DNA of 64,000 nucleotides, taken from positions 62,001-126,000 of the forward strand of contig NZ_JARXVF010000004.1 in NCBI RefSeq assembly GCF_029892515.1, in the 5' to 3' direction. The notes beneath the pieces are model-generated. The model was not told the DNA's origin. It made no database searches and worked only from the letters and a program-made list of their open reading frames with translations. Within the stretch, counting starts at the first letter, position 1; every line of letters begins with the position of its first letter. This stretch comes from Pseudaminobacter soli (ex Li et al. 2025) (GTDB lineage Bacteria; Pseudomonadota; Alphaproteobacteria; Rhizobiales; Rhizobiaceae). This document shows, piece by piece, positions 16,687 through 25,614 of the stretch. Both the position numbers and the translations under genes were made by a program.

Positions 16687-17645
16687 CAACTCGGCCGACT
16701 GATCATGCCGAACAATGCTGGCGCCCCACGGCTGGCTGCCTGCGGCCGCTGGTTGCGGGACAGGCGCAGATGGACGCGCAGCAGGTCGGCCGCCACCTCG
16801 TACTGTTGGCTTTCTAGATTGTCGAGTATGGCAAGGTGCTCGCGCAGCGACTGTTTTAGCCTGTAGACATTGATCCCCACATAGATGCCGGGCAGTCTGC
16901 GCAGCCGCAAGTGGTCGGAGAGCGCGTCGGCGATGAAGCGGTTAGCCGATCCGTCGGCGATCATTCCGTGGAAGTCGATGTCGAGCCGCTGGAACTCCTT
17001 GAGATCGAATGCCGCGTCCGGCAGTGCCGCCAACGCCTCCATTCCTTGTCGCATTGCCGCCGCGCGCGCGCCGTCGAGCTGGAAGCCGGGCGTCAGGATC
17101 GCGGCAGGTTCCAGTAGCAGGCGAAACTCACAGCTCTCACCTTGCGCCTCCGGATCGTCCGGTGCGCGGCGAAACAGCCAGGATTGCCCTGGCGCGCGAT
17201 CGAGGAAATTCTCTTCCGTCAGTCTTTGAAGCGCTTTTAGTACCGTCTTGCGTTCAGTGCCATAGCGCCGCATGAGCTCGCTGATGGTGACGGTCTGGTC
17301 CAGCCGCCGCGCTGACCGGTCGCGCAGGATCGCTTCGATCAGTTCGTCTTCCTCGCTGGCAGGGAGTTCGGCGACAATGGCCGCAGGCGCTGTAACGTCA
17401 ATGGCCAGGCGATATCCGGCTGCGGCTTCCCAATGCACGACGCCCTGTTCGGCGAGCAGGCGCAACGCCGCGCGCACCGGCGTCCGCGAGACGTTGCAGA
17501 GCGATGCGATCTGTTGTTCCGGCAAATGGGCACCGGGCTCAAAGCCGCACTGGCGCGCCACGTCCAGGATGCGCTGCGCGAGATCGAGATGGTTGGTGCG
17601 AGGTCGCCGGGCTGCCGCTTGCATGAAACTTCTCGTGTCGGACAT
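16686..17645 (-). CDS. GntR-type regulator with two winged-helix domains
   Basis: 319 aa from the ATG at 17645. Residues 23-80 form a GntR winged helix (ASLCNVSRTPVRAALRLL). Residues 99-160 form a second one (ISELMRRYGTERKTVLKALQRL). The C-terminal 150 residues are a helical FCD-like effector domain. Two DNA-binding domains in one chain are uncommon for GntR proteins, which normally have one. It is divergent from the ABC importer at 17859, so it probably controls both arms of the locus. Upstream frames reaching 17840 lack support. Confidence 0.88.
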   Translation of the reverse strand: MSDTRSFMQAAARRPRTNHLDLAQRILDVARQCGFEPGAHLPEQQIASLCNVSRTPVRAALRLLAEQGVVHWEAAAGYRLAIDVTAPAAIVAELPASEEDELIEAILRDRSARRLDQTVTISELMRRYGTERKTVLKALQRLTEENFLDRAPGQSWLFRRAPDDPEAQGESCEFRLLLEPAAILTPGFQLDGARAAAMRQGMEALAALPDAAFDLKEFQRLDIDFHGMIADGSANRFIADALSDHLRLRRLPGIYVGINVYRLKQSLREHLAILDNLESQQYEVAADLLRVHLRLSRNQRPQAASRGAPALFGMISRPS

Positions 17646-17858
17646 GACCGTGATGGTTTGACCGATCGTCCCCGCGGGCGCAACAGGACAGATTCCTCGG
17701 CCACCTGACAAATTATGGATTGACGTTCTTTTTTTCGCAATAGTACTGTCTACGTGACCGGCAAAAAGACCGGAGGGAACACAGGATCGAGACCGCAACC
17801 TGGTGCGAGCGCCGGTCCTACGCATGATTTCGACGATCAATCGGAATGGGAGTCCATC
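17646..17858 (+). promoter_or_regulatory. Divergent promoter region, GntR/glycosyltransferase versus ABC importer
   Basis: This 213-base stretch holds the start signals of both arms. A possible rightward promoter is TTGACG at 17720 and TAGTAC at 17741 with a short 15-base spacer. A run of seven T separates them. No clear palindromic operator was found by eye. Confidence 0.4.
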
Positions 17859-18923
17859 ATGACCACCACCGCTCCGCGGTACCGCTCGTCCAAGACGTCA
17901 TTCATCGCGCTTGGCCTCGCGCTGGCGCTTTCGGCGCCGGCCGCTGCAGCCGACCTCGTCGTCTCCAACTGGGACGGCTACATGGCGCCTGACGCCATGG
18001 CGGCATTCAAGACCGAAACCGGCGTCTCCGGTGAAGTCGTGGTGCATGCCACCAACGAGGAGATCATGGGCAAGCTCGTCGCCTCCAGCGGCAAGGGCTA
18101 CGATGTGGTCTTCGTCTCATCGCCCTTCGCCGAGGTACTGAACAAGCTCGGCCTGACTGAGCCGATGGACCATGCAAAGATCCCCAATCTCGCCAACCTC
18201 TATCCGGAGGCGACGAAGCTTCCCCACGATGTCGGCAACACCTTCTCCGTCCCCTACACCTGGGGCACCACCGGCCTATGCTACCGTTCGGACCTGGTGA
18301 AGACGGCACCGACCAGCTGGAACGATTTGCTCGTGCCGTCCGACGACCTCAAGGGCAAGACGACGATGCTGGCGACCGACCGCTGGCTGCTTGCCGCCGG
18401 CCAGCTCGACAAAGGGTACTCGGTCAACGAAACCGATCCCGCCAAGCTCGCTGAGGTAAAAGACCTCCTGATCTCGGCCAAGAAGACCCTGCTCGCCTAT
18501 GACGACACCACCTTCTACTCCAAGCTGGTTTCTGGCGAAGCGCTGATGGTGCAGGCCTGGGACGGCTGGTGCAACTACGGCATCGCCGACAAGCCCGAGA
18601 TTAAATACGTCATCCCGAAGGAAGGTTCGGACCTCTGGGTCGACACGATGGTGGTGATGAAGGCTTCGCAGAACAAGGAAGCAGCCTTCAAGTTCATCAA
18701 CTTCATGCTCGACGCCAAGAACCACGCCTGGGCGGCACAGAACATCGACTACAAGGTGCCGAACAAGCCGGCGATGGAAAGTCTCCCGGCCGATTTCCTC
18801 GCCAAGTTCCCCAACATGGCTATGCCAGTCGCCGATCTCGTCAAATTCGAGCAATTGCGCGACGTCGGCGAGGCCCAGCGCGACTACGCAAAAATCGTCA
18901 GCGAGATCAAGGCCGCGCAGTAG
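17859..18923 (+). CDS. Polyamine-type ABC transporter substrate-binding protein
   Basis: 354 aa periplasmic binding protein of the PotD/PotF family. The ATG at 17859 follows GGGAG and opens a signal peptide ending near APAAAADLV (about residue 30). The mature start DLVVSNWDGYM is typical: in this family the NWxxY element forms part of the ligand pocket. VPYTWGTTGLCY and MVQAWDGWCNYG are further family hallmarks. It is the first gene of a complete importer operon. Known members bind polyamines, opines or other amino-group compounds; the ligand here is not predictable. Confidence 0.92.
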   Translation: MTTTAPRYRSSKTSFIALGLALALSAPAAAADLVVSNWDGYMAPDAMAAFKTETGVSGEVVVHATNEEIMGKLVASSGKGYDVVFVSSPFAEVLNKLGLTEPMDHAKIPNLANLYPEATKLPHDVGNTFSVPYTWGTTGLCYRSDLVKTAPTSWNDLLVPSDDLKGKTTMLATDRWLLAAGQLDKGYSVNETDPAKLAEVKDLLISAKKTLLAYDDTTFYSKLVSGEALMVQAWDGWCNYGIADKPEIKYVIPKEGSDLWVDTMVVMKASQNKEAAFKFINFMLDAKNHAWAAQNIDYKVPNKPAMESLPADFLAKFPNMAMPVADLVKFEQLRDVGEAQRDYAKIVSEIKAAQ

Positions 18924-18980
18924 GCGCAATCACGTCAAGAGACCGGCGTTCATCCGCCAGCCACTGAACGGTACTGCAAC

Positions 18981-19856
18981 GTGCCCCAGACACGATTTCG
19001 CTCCTCCTTGCTGATGGCGCCAGCGCTGGCGTGGCTCACCGCCCTTATGGTGGTGCCCTGCGCGCTGGTGCTGGCGCTCGCTTTCTTCCGGCGCGGCATC
19101 TACGGCGGCGTCGAATACACCTTCACGCTGGAGAATTTCGGGCTGGTCTTCGACCCGCTCTACGCCCGCATCTTCCTCAAATCGGCGTCCATCGCCGGCA
19201 CCACAACAGTTATCGCCGTTATCATCGGCTATGCCGCCGCCTATGCCATCGCTGCCGCGCCCCGTCGCCTGCAGCCGGTCTTCCTGTTCTTCGCCGTGCT
19301 GCCGTTCTGGTCGAACTACCTGATCCGCACCTATGCGTGGATTGTACTGCTCAACCGTGAAGGCCTGGTCACGCAGCTCCTGCGCTGGGTAGGCTATACC
19401 GGCGAGCCGCCGTCGATGCTTTACACCGAGGGTGCCGTCATCGCCGGCCTCGTCTACAACTACCTGCCCTTCGTCATCCTCGCCTGTTATGCGCCGCTGT
19501 CTCGCCTGAACCCCGAGCTGGACGAGGCCTCGCGCGACCTCGGCGCATCCGCGGCCACTACCTTCCGGCGCGTCATCCTACCCCTGACCGTACCGGGCAT
19601 TGCCGCCGGCGCGGTCTTCGTCTTCGTGCTGTCGATCGGCAATTTCGTCACGCCCGCTTTGCTCGGCGGCGGCCGTTTCCAGATGATCGGCAACCTCGTC
19701 TATGACCAGTTCCTGACCGTTAACGACTGGCCCTTCGGTGCCGCACTGGGTATCGCGCTGATCGCCGTCATGCTGCTGGTTCTGATGGCGCAGGCGCAAT
19801 TCGCCGACCGCGCCGCCGGCCGAACCATTGAGGCGCGTGGAGGCGCGAATGGCTGA
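18981..19856 (+). CDS. Polyamine-type ABC transporter permease (PotB-like)
   Basis: 291 aa from a GTG at 18981; no strong ribosome site is visible, and an internal ATG at 19013 is an alternative. Six hydrophobic helices are apparent. The ATPase-docking EAA loop reads DEASRDLGASAATTFRRVI at about residues 178-196. It overlaps the next permease by 8 bases. Together with the neighbouring genes it makes up the membrane part of the importer. Confidence 0.9.
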   Translation: MPQTRFRSSLLMAPALAWLTALMVVPCALVLALAFFRRGIYGGVEYTFTLENFGLVFDPLYARIFLKSASIAGTTTVIAVIIGYAAAYAIAAAPRRLQPVFLFFAVLPFWSNYLIRTYAWIVLLNREGLVTQLLRWVGYTGEPPSMLYTEGAVIAGLVYNYLPFVILACYAPLSRLNPELDEASRDLGASAATTFRRVILPLTVPGIAAGAVFVFVLSIGNFVTPALLGGGRFQMIGNLVYDQFLTVNDWPFGAALGIALIAVMLLVLMAQAQFADRAAGRTIEARGGANG

Positions 19857-20643
19857 GCGCGCTCCCGGCACGCGGCGCGCGCTCTGGCTCGTGCTTAGCC
19901 TCGTCTTCGCCTTCCTCTACATCCCGATCGCAGTGCTCGTGGCACTGTCCTTCAACAAAGGCGGGCTGCCGACTGCCTGGTCCGGCTTTTCGCTGAAATG
20001 GTACGCCTCGCTCGCGGGAAATTCCGCGATTCTGTCGGCAGCCCTCAACACGCTGATCGTGGCGCTGGTCTCCACCGCGATCGCGACATTGCTCGGCACG
20101 CTGCTTGCGATCGGCGTCGAGATGCGCCGGCAATATGGCAGGGGGCTCGAGGCACTGATCTTCGCGCCGATGATCATTCCCGACATCGTGCTGGCCATCG
20201 CCCTGCTTAGTTTCTTCTCTATGCTCAATGTCACCATGGGCCTGCAGACCATCATCGTCGCCCATGTCGTTTTCAATCTAGCCTTCATCTGCTCGGTGGT
20301 GCGCGCGCGACTGAAGAACTTCGACTGGTCGATCGTCGAGGCCTCCGCCGATCTCGGCGCGTCCGCAATCACCACGTTCCGGCGGGTGACGCTGCCGGTC
20401 ATCCTCCCCGCCGTAATAGCCGGCGCGCTGCTTGCCTTCACGCTTTCGGTCGATGAGTTCATCATCGCCTTCTTCACCGCCGGCGCCGGGCGCGGCTCAA
20501 CCACGCTTCCGATCCAGATCTATTCGATGATCCGCTTCGGCATCACACCCGAAATCAACGCGCTGGCGACCATCGTCATGGCGGTCAGCGTGGTGGCGCT
20601 GACCCTGTCGCAGCGGCTCAATCGCGAGGTCATCGGCCAATGA
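19849..20643 (+). CDS. Polyamine-type ABC transporter permease (PotC-like)
   Basis: 264 aa starting at the ATG at 19849, which has GGAGGC upstream; a longer frame from 19828 lies inside the preceding gene. The protein has six membrane spans and the EAA loop VEASADLGASAITTFRRV around residues 163-180. Its stop overlaps the ATPase start (ATGA). This is the second permease half of the heterodimer. Confidence 0.91.
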   Translation: MAERAPGTRRALWLVLSLVFAFLYIPIAVLVALSFNKGGLPTAWSGFSLKWYASLAGNSAILSAALNTLIVALVSTAIATLLGTLLAIGVEMRRQYGRGLEALIFAPMIIPDIVLAIALLSFFSMLNVTMGLQTIIVAHVVFNLAFICSVVRARLKNFDWSIVEASADLGASAITTFRRVTLPVILPAVIAGALLAFTLSVDEFIIAFFTAGAGRGSTTLPIQIYSMIRFGITPEINALATIVMAVSVVALTLSQRLNREVIGQ

Positions 20644-21713
20644 GCGAACCGCGCACCTTGCTGTCGATCGATCACGTCTCGAAGCGCTTCGGCCGCGTGA
20701 AAGCGGTCGAGGACATCTCGCTCGATATCCGCGAGAACGAGTTCTTTGCGCTGCTAGGTCCCTCCGGCTGCGGCAAGACCACGCTGCTGCGCATGCTCGC
20801 CGGCTTCGAGCCCCCAAGCGATGGCCGCATCCTGCTCGACGGACGCGACATCACCAGGACACCGCCCAACAAGCGGCCTGTCAATCTGATGTTCCAGTCC
20901 TACGCGCTGTTTCCGCATATGAGCGTCAGGGCCAACGTGTCCTACGGCCTTGAGATGGAACGCTTGCCGGCAAATGAAATCCGCTCCCGTGTCGACGCGA
21001 TCCTGGCGACGACCGAGCTCGTGCCCTTCGCCGACCGCAAGCCAGAACAGTTGTCGGGTGGCCAGAGGCAGCGCGTGGCGCTGGCCCGCGCGCTGGTGAA
21101 GCGGCCGCGGCTGCTGCTGCTCGACGAGCCGCTGGGCGCGCTTGACAAGAAATTGCGCGGCGCCATGCAACTCGAGCTGAAGCGCCTGCAAAACGAGGTC
21201 GGCATCACCTTCGTCATCGTTACCCACGACCAGGAGGAATCGCTGGTCATGGCAGACCGCATTGCGGTGTTGAGGGATGGCCGCCTGCTGCAATGCGACA
21301 CGCCGCGAGCGGTCTATGAGCATCCTTGCGACCGCTTCGTTGCCGACTTCATCGGCGTTACGAATTTTCTCCAGGGAAAGGCCACCGCCAATGGCGTGCT
21401 GGCCGCCAACGGCGTGAAGATTGCCGGCAAGGTTCCGACCATGCTTTCACTCGGAGCCGATACCGTTGCGGCCGTGCGGCCCGAACGTATCCGGCTCTTT
21501 CCCTCGCCCGAAACCGCCAACCGCGTTGCCGGCACTGTCGAGGCATTGGCCTATCAGGGGCTGGACCTGCAGCTCCACGTCCGCACAGCGCTGTCCGACA
21601 AGCCAATCCTGGTGCGTGTCACCGCAGATGCCGTCGATCGCCAGCCGGTCTCGGCCGGCGATCATGTTGAGCTTGGCTGGGACGCGGCCGACGTCAGAAT
21701 TTACGCAGATTGA
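20640..21713 (+). CDS. Polyamine-type ABC transporter ATP-binding protein
   Basis: 357 aa. Walker A GPSGCGKTT at residues 40-48, Q-loop Gln86, LSGGQ at 138-142, Walker B LLLLDEP at 158-164, and the H-loop in VTHDQEE. A TOBE-type C-terminal part follows from about residue 245. It resembles the ATPase at 136-1206 in layout but belongs to a different operon with its own binding protein. It energises import for the glycosyltransferase-cupin-ALDH cluster. Confidence 0.93.
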   Translation: MSEPRTLLSIDHVSKRFGRVKAVEDISLDIRENEFFALLGPSGCGKTTLLRMLAGFEPPSDGRILLDGRDITRTPPNKRPVNLMFQSYALFPHMSVRANVSYGLEMERLPANEIRSRVDAILATTELVPFADRKPEQLSGGQRQRVALARALVKRPRLLLLDEPLGALDKKLRGAMQLELKRLQNEVGITFVIVTHDQEESLVMADRIAVLRDGRLLQCDTPRAVYEHPCDRFVADFIGVTNFLQGKATANGVLAANGVKIAGKVPTMLSLGADTVAAVRPERIRLFPSPETANRVAGTVEALAYQGLDLQLHVRTALSDKPILVRVTADAVDRQPVSAGDHVELGWDAADVRIYAD

Positions 21714-21727
21714 TGGAGGAAACACTC

Positions 21728-23002
21728 ATGGCGCGAAAGACTATCGCGTTCTTTCCCGAAGCGGCCTTTGGCCCGGCGCTCAACTCGGTTGGCATCGCCC
21801 AGGCGGTCGAGGCGCGCGGGCACAAGGCGGTATTCCTGTCCGATCCCGGCTTCGTTGACGTCTACAAAGGCTATGGCTTCGAGGCGCATCCTGTGAACCT
21901 CTCCGAACCGTTGCCGCCCGAGCAAATGGCCAAGTTCTGGGAGGACTTCATCAATGGTCACATCCCGAACTTCCGCAAGTCGCCCTACGACCAAGTCGAC
22001 AATTATGTGAAGGATTGCTGGACCGCGATCGTCGACAGCGCCAAATGGGCGCAGAACGACCTGCCCCGCGTTCTCGCCAACATCAAGCCCGACGTGATCT
22101 GCGTCGACAACGTCATCCTGTTTCCGGCGATCAAGCAGTATGGCAAGCCATGGGTGCGCGTCATCTCCTGCTCGGAGAATGAAATCGAGGACGAGGACAT
22201 TCCGCCCCACCTCTCCGGCTGCGCAGAGAATGACCATGCCGGGCACAAGCGCTACCGCGATCATTTCAATGCGGTGATCAAGCCGATCCACGATGACTTC
22301 AACGCCTTCCTCGCCGCCAACAACGAAGCGCTCTACCCTGTCGGTCAGTTCTTTGAGGCCTCACCGTATCTCAACCTGCTGCTCTACCCCGAGGCGGCGA
22401 AGTTCAACCGTCGCCATCCGCTCGACCCGGCCAGATTCCAATATCTCGAGGGCTGCGTCCGGCAAGAGAAGCCCTATGCTGTTCCGGTCTTTGCAGAGAA
22501 CAATGACGGGCCTCTGCTCTACGTCTCCTTCGGCAGCCTGGGCGCCGGTGACGTCGATCTTCTGAAGCGCATCATCGCAACGCTCGGCAAGACGCGCTAT
22601 CGGGCGCTGGTCAATGTCGGAGGCTACGAGGACCAGTACTCGGATGTGCCGGGCAACGTCATCATCGAGAGCTGGTTCCCGCAGCCGTCGGTCATCCCGC
22701 AGGTTGACGCGGTGATCCACCACGGCGGCAACAACTCCTTCACCGAGTGCCTCTACTTCGGCAAACCGGCGATCATCATGCCCTATGTCTGGGACGGCCA
22801 CGACAACGCCAGTCGAGTTGAGGAGACCGGCCACGGTTTCGGTATGCCGCGCTACGACTGGAGCGATGCCGAGCTTACGGCAAGAATCGAAACCTGCCTG
22901 ACCGATCCGGCCATCATGGCGAAGCTCGCGCAAACGTCGACGCGCATGCGTTCCCAGAACGGCCCGGAAAAGGCCGCCGACTTGTTGGAGACACTGCTAT
23001 GA
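21728..23002 (+). CDS. Glycosyltransferase, MGT/GT1-like (paralog 2)
   Basis: 424 aa from the ATG at 21728, which has GGAGG upstream. The layout and many motifs match paralog 1 at 15397: FPEAAFGPALNSVGIAQAV at the start, an IKPDVICVDNVILFPAI segment, and HHGGNNSFTECLYFG near residue 330 followed by PYVWDGHDN. The Gly-rich HGGNNS loop binds the nucleotide-sugar phosphate in this family. It lies in the same operon as the importer and overlaps the next cupin by 4 bases. Two different but related transferases in one divergent locus suggest two successive glycosylations, or paralogs acting on alternative acceptors. Confidence 0.88.
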   Translation: MARKTIAFFPEAAFGPALNSVGIAQAVEARGHKAVFLSDPGFVDVYKGYGFEAHPVNLSEPLPPEQMAKFWEDFINGHIPNFRKSPYDQVDNYVKDCWTAIVDSAKWAQNDLPRVLANIKPDVICVDNVILFPAIKQYGKPWVRVISCSENEIEDEDIPPHLSGCAENDHAGHKRYRDHFNAVIKPIHDDFNAFLAANNEALYPVGQFFEASPYLNLLLYPEAAKFNRRHPLDPARFQYLEGCVRQEKPYAVPVFAENNDGPLLYVSFGSLGAGDVDLLKRIIATLGKTRYRALVNVGGYEDQYSDVPGNVIIESWFPQPSVIPQVDAVIHHGGNNSFTECLYFGKPAIIMPYVWDGHDNASRVEETGHGFGMPRYDWSDAELTARIETCLTDPAIMAKLAQTSTRMRSQNGPEKAADLLETLL

Positions 23003-23349
23003 CCTCCTCCGCGCCGCATCTTCACCAAGCCTCTACCCGCACCGACCTCGTCGACTGGGGTGCCCAGCCCGACGCGCTGGAGGGAGCCTCGCACTCCACT
23101 GGCAGGCTGGTGCACAAGGGGCCGAACAACCAACCGGAATCCGGCATTTGGGTCTGCACGCCCGGCCGCTGGCGACTGGCGATCCCGCGGGACGAGCTGT
23201 GTCACTTCGTTGCGGGTCGCGCCACCTACAAATCAGACACTGGCGAAGTGATCGAGGTGGCGGCCGGAACCGTGGTCATGTTCCCTGCCGGCTGGACAGG
23301 CGAATGCACCGTGCACGAGACCATGCGCAACGTTTACATGCTGGCCTGA
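22999..23349 (+). CDS. Small cupin (DUF861/EutQ-like), copy 1
   Basis: 116 aa single-domain cupin. It shows WVCTPGRWRLAIPRDELCHFVAGRATY, then GEVIEVAAGTVVMFPAGWTGECTVHETMRNVYML, the pattern of the Cupin_3 (DUF861) family that includes EutQ-type and ureidoglycine-related proteins. Metal-ligand His residues of classic cupins are sparse here, as is normal in this subfamily. It is the first of three tandem paralogs and its start overlaps the glycosyltransferase stop. Enzyme or ligand-binding role unknown. Confidence 0.85.
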   Translation: MTSSAPHLHQASTRTDLVDWGAQPDALEGASHSTGRLVHKGPNNQPESGIWVCTPGRWRLAIPRDELCHFVAGRATYKSDTGEVIEVAAGTVVMFPAGWTGECTVHETMRNVYMLA

Positions 23350-23366
23350 CCGAGGAGCTTCACAAC

Positions 23367-23708
23367 ATGCCGACACCTCACTGGCCAAAGGCCACGACCG
23401 TGCCACTCGACGATTGGGGTGCCGGTGCCAACACAATATCAGGTTCGCCCCGCGCCTCAGGCAGGATCCTATTCAAGCATGAGGACGGGTCGAGTGAATG
23501 CGGGCTCTGGTCCTGCACGCCGGGCACTCGTTCCGTCGCTTTCCAGGCCGATGAATTCTGCCATTTTCTCTCGGGCCGGGGGATTTATGTCCATGAGGAT
23601 GGCGAACGGATTCCGGTCGAAGCCGGTACGCTGGTGTTCTTTCCCGCCGGCTGGACCGGCACCTCAGAAATCACCGAGACGCTGACCAAGGCCTTCATGT
23701 GTCGGTGA
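23367..23708 (+). CDS. Small cupin (DUF861/EutQ-like), copy 2
   Basis: 113 aa from the ATG at 23367, preceded by GAGGAG. It follows the same plan as its neighbours: DDWGAGANTISGSP start, CGLWSCTPGTR, FQADEFCHFLSGRGIY, then VFFPAGWTGTSEITETLTKAFM. It has diverged from copies 1 and 3 in the loop before the first strand pair (HEDGSSECG), so the three are not recent exact duplicates. The longer frame from 23148 is read-through of copy 1 in another frame and is rejected. Confidence 0.84.
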   Translation: MPTPHWPKATTVPLDDWGAGANTISGSPRASGRILFKHEDGSSECGLWSCTPGTRSVAFQADEFCHFLSGRGIYVHEDGERIPVEAGTLVFFPAGWTGTSEITETLTKAFMCR

Positions 23709-23739
23709 GTTGCACAATACATTTTCAAGGAACAGATCA

Positions 23740-24084
23740 ATGACCACACCCGTCATGCAATCCCCGCTTGCCATCACCGACCTTGTCGACTGGGGCGTCA
23801 TCCCCACCATGATCGAGGGTCAATCCCACACATCCGGCAAGCTGCTGCACAAAGGGCCGGAAGGCCGCTCCGAATGCGGCCTGTGGGTCTGCACGCCGGG
23901 CAAGTGGCATTGCCATGTCACCCGCGACGAGTTCTGCCACTTCCTCGAAGGACGCTGCACCTACGCGCATGAATCCGGCGAGGTGATCGAAATTGAGCCC
24001 GACACGGCTGCGTTCTTCCCACAGGACTGGAAAGGCGTGTGCACCGTCCATGAGACCATCAAGAAGGTCTATATGATCCGCTAA
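23740..24084 (+). CDS. Small cupin (DUF861/EutQ-like), copy 3
   Basis: 114 aa from the ATG at 23740, with AAGGAACAG upstream. Third tandem paralog: LVDWGVIPTMIEGQSHTSGK, then CGLWVCTPGKWHCHVTRDEFCHFLEGR, GEVIEIEPDTAAFFPQDWKG and VHETIKKVYMI. Copy 3 is closest in length and pattern to copy 1. It lies 21 bases before the aldehyde dehydrogenase start. A hetero-oligomer of the three is possible but only a guess. Confidence 0.84.
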   Translation: MTTPVMQSPLAITDLVDWGVIPTMIEGQSHTSGKLLHKGPEGRSECGLWVCTPGKWHCHVTRDEFCHFLEGRCTYAHESGEVIEIEPDTAAFFPQDWKGVCTVHETIKKVYMIR

Positions 24085-24105
24085 AAAGCCGGTCGGAGGT
24101 TTCCA

Positions 24106-25614
24106 ATGCAGTTTTTACCGGACCAACCAGCTTTCTTCGTCAATCCAGAATACCGACCGATGGCCGGTGCAAGGAGGCCGGTGATCGATCCGGCGACATT
24201 GGAGACTGTCGGCGCCATCGCTTCCGGCACCGATCACGAGATCGATGCCGTGCTGACCGCCGCCGCCAAGGCGCAGGCGACATGGAAAAAGCTCGACGCC
24301 AAAAGCCGCGCCAGACATCTGCATGCCGTCGCCAACGCGATCGAGGCGGCTGACTTCACTGGTTGCGCCGAGCTGATGGTGCGCGAGATGGGCAAGCCCT
24401 ACCCGGAAGCGATCGGCGAGATCGCCAATTGCGCGCCGATCTTCCGCTATTATGCCGAGATGGCACGCGACGACGCCGGCAAGGTGGCTGGCACGACGCA
24501 GACAGGCTCATTCCAGTACGCACGCTACGAGCCCTATGGCGTCTCCGTCCACATCATGCCCTTTAACTTTCCGATCCTCCTGATGTGCTGGACGGTGGCG
24601 GCCTCGCTCGCCGCCGGCAATGCCTGCGTGATCAAGCCGGCCGAAGCGACCACGCTGTCGACGCTCGACTACATGACGATCTTCCGCTCGCTGCCCGAAG
24701 GTCTTGTCTCCTGCCTGCCCGGGGGCGCCGGTACGGCACAGGCGCTGGTCGCCTCGGAACGCACTCACGCGGTGGCCTTCACCGGGTCGGTCGCCGCTGG
24801 CAAGGCCGTCGCAGTTGCCTGCGCCGAACGCATGAAGCCCTGCGTGATCGAGGCCGGGGGCAGCGATCCGCTGATCATCAGCCAGCACGCGCCGCTGGAA
24901 GTGGCGGCGGCCGGGTCGGTCACCGCCGCCTTTCACCTCAGCGGCCAGGTCTGTACCTCGGCCGAGCGCTTCTTCGTCGTCGACGCCGTGCACGACCAAT
25001 TTGTCGACCTGTTCGCCGAGAAGGCGCGCGCGCTGCGGATCGGCAACGGGCTGGACCGGAGCGAGATCGGCCCGCTGGTCAGCGAGGCGGCGCGGGCGAA
25101 AGTCATGCGGCTGGTCGATGATGCGATCGCACGTGGCGCCAGGGCGGTGACCGGCGGGCGCATTCCGCCGGCACACACCACCGGCTGGTTCTACGAGCCG
25201 ACGATCCTGACCGGCGTCACGCCCGACATGGCGATCATGCGCGAGGAATGCTTCGGGCCGGTCGCCGCAATCTGCCGCGTCACGGACTTCGACGAGGGGA
25301 TCAAGCTCGCCAATGACAGCCCTTTCGGCCTCGGCGCGTCCGTCTTCACCACCGATCTCGCGGAGGCACATGAGGCTGCTGAACGGCTGGAGGCGGGCAT
25401 GGTCTGGGTCAACAACCCGCTGATCGACAATGATGCCCTGCCCTTCGGCGGCTGGAAGGCCTCGGGCCTCGGCCGCGAGCTCGGCCGCCAGGGGCTCGAT
25501 GCATTCCGGCGTTCGAAGATGGTGATCATCGATCATAAGCCCGAGATCCAGGGTTGGTGGTATCCTTATCCCGACAGCTGGTTCCGCGACACCGGCGGCC
25601 GCAAGCACATCTGA
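24106..25614 (+). CDS. NAD(P)-dependent aldehyde dehydrogenase
   Basis: 502 aa with all key features of the family: MPFNFP with Asn154, VIEAGGSDP with general-base Glu249, and the catalytic thiol in SGQVCTSAERF at Cys283, plus PFGGWKASG near the end. Known reaction: oxidation of an aldehyde to a carboxylate with NAD(P)+. As last gene of the importer-glycosyltransferase-cupin operon it would oxidise an aldehyde formed in the pathway, for example from a deaminated amine. The region shows VIEAGG rather than the more common LELGG, as in several succinate-semialdehyde-type members. Confidence 0.93.
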   Translation: MQFLPDQPAFFVNPEYRPMAGARRPVIDPATLETVGAIASGTDHEIDAVLTAAAKAQATWKKLDAKSRARHLHAVANAIEAADFTGCAELMVREMGKPYPEAIGEIANCAPIFRYYAEMARDDAGKVAGTTQTGSFQYARYEPYGVSVHIMPFNFPILLMCWTVAASLAAGNACVIKPAEATTLSTLDYMTIFRSLPEGLVSCLPGGAGTAQALVASERTHAVAFTGSVAAGKAVAVACAERMKPCVIEAGGSDPLIISQHAPLEVAAAGSVTAAFHLSGQVCTSAERFFVVDAVHDQFVDLFAEKARALRIGNGLDRSEIGPLVSEAARAKVMRLVDDAIARGARAVTGGRIPPAHTTGWFYEPTILTGVTPDMAIMREECFGPVAAICRVTDFDEGIKLANDSPFGLGASVFTTDLAEAHEAAERLEAGMVWVNNPLIDNDALPFGGWKASGLGRELGRQGLDAFRRSKMVIIDHKPEIQGWWYPYPDSWFRDTGGRKHI

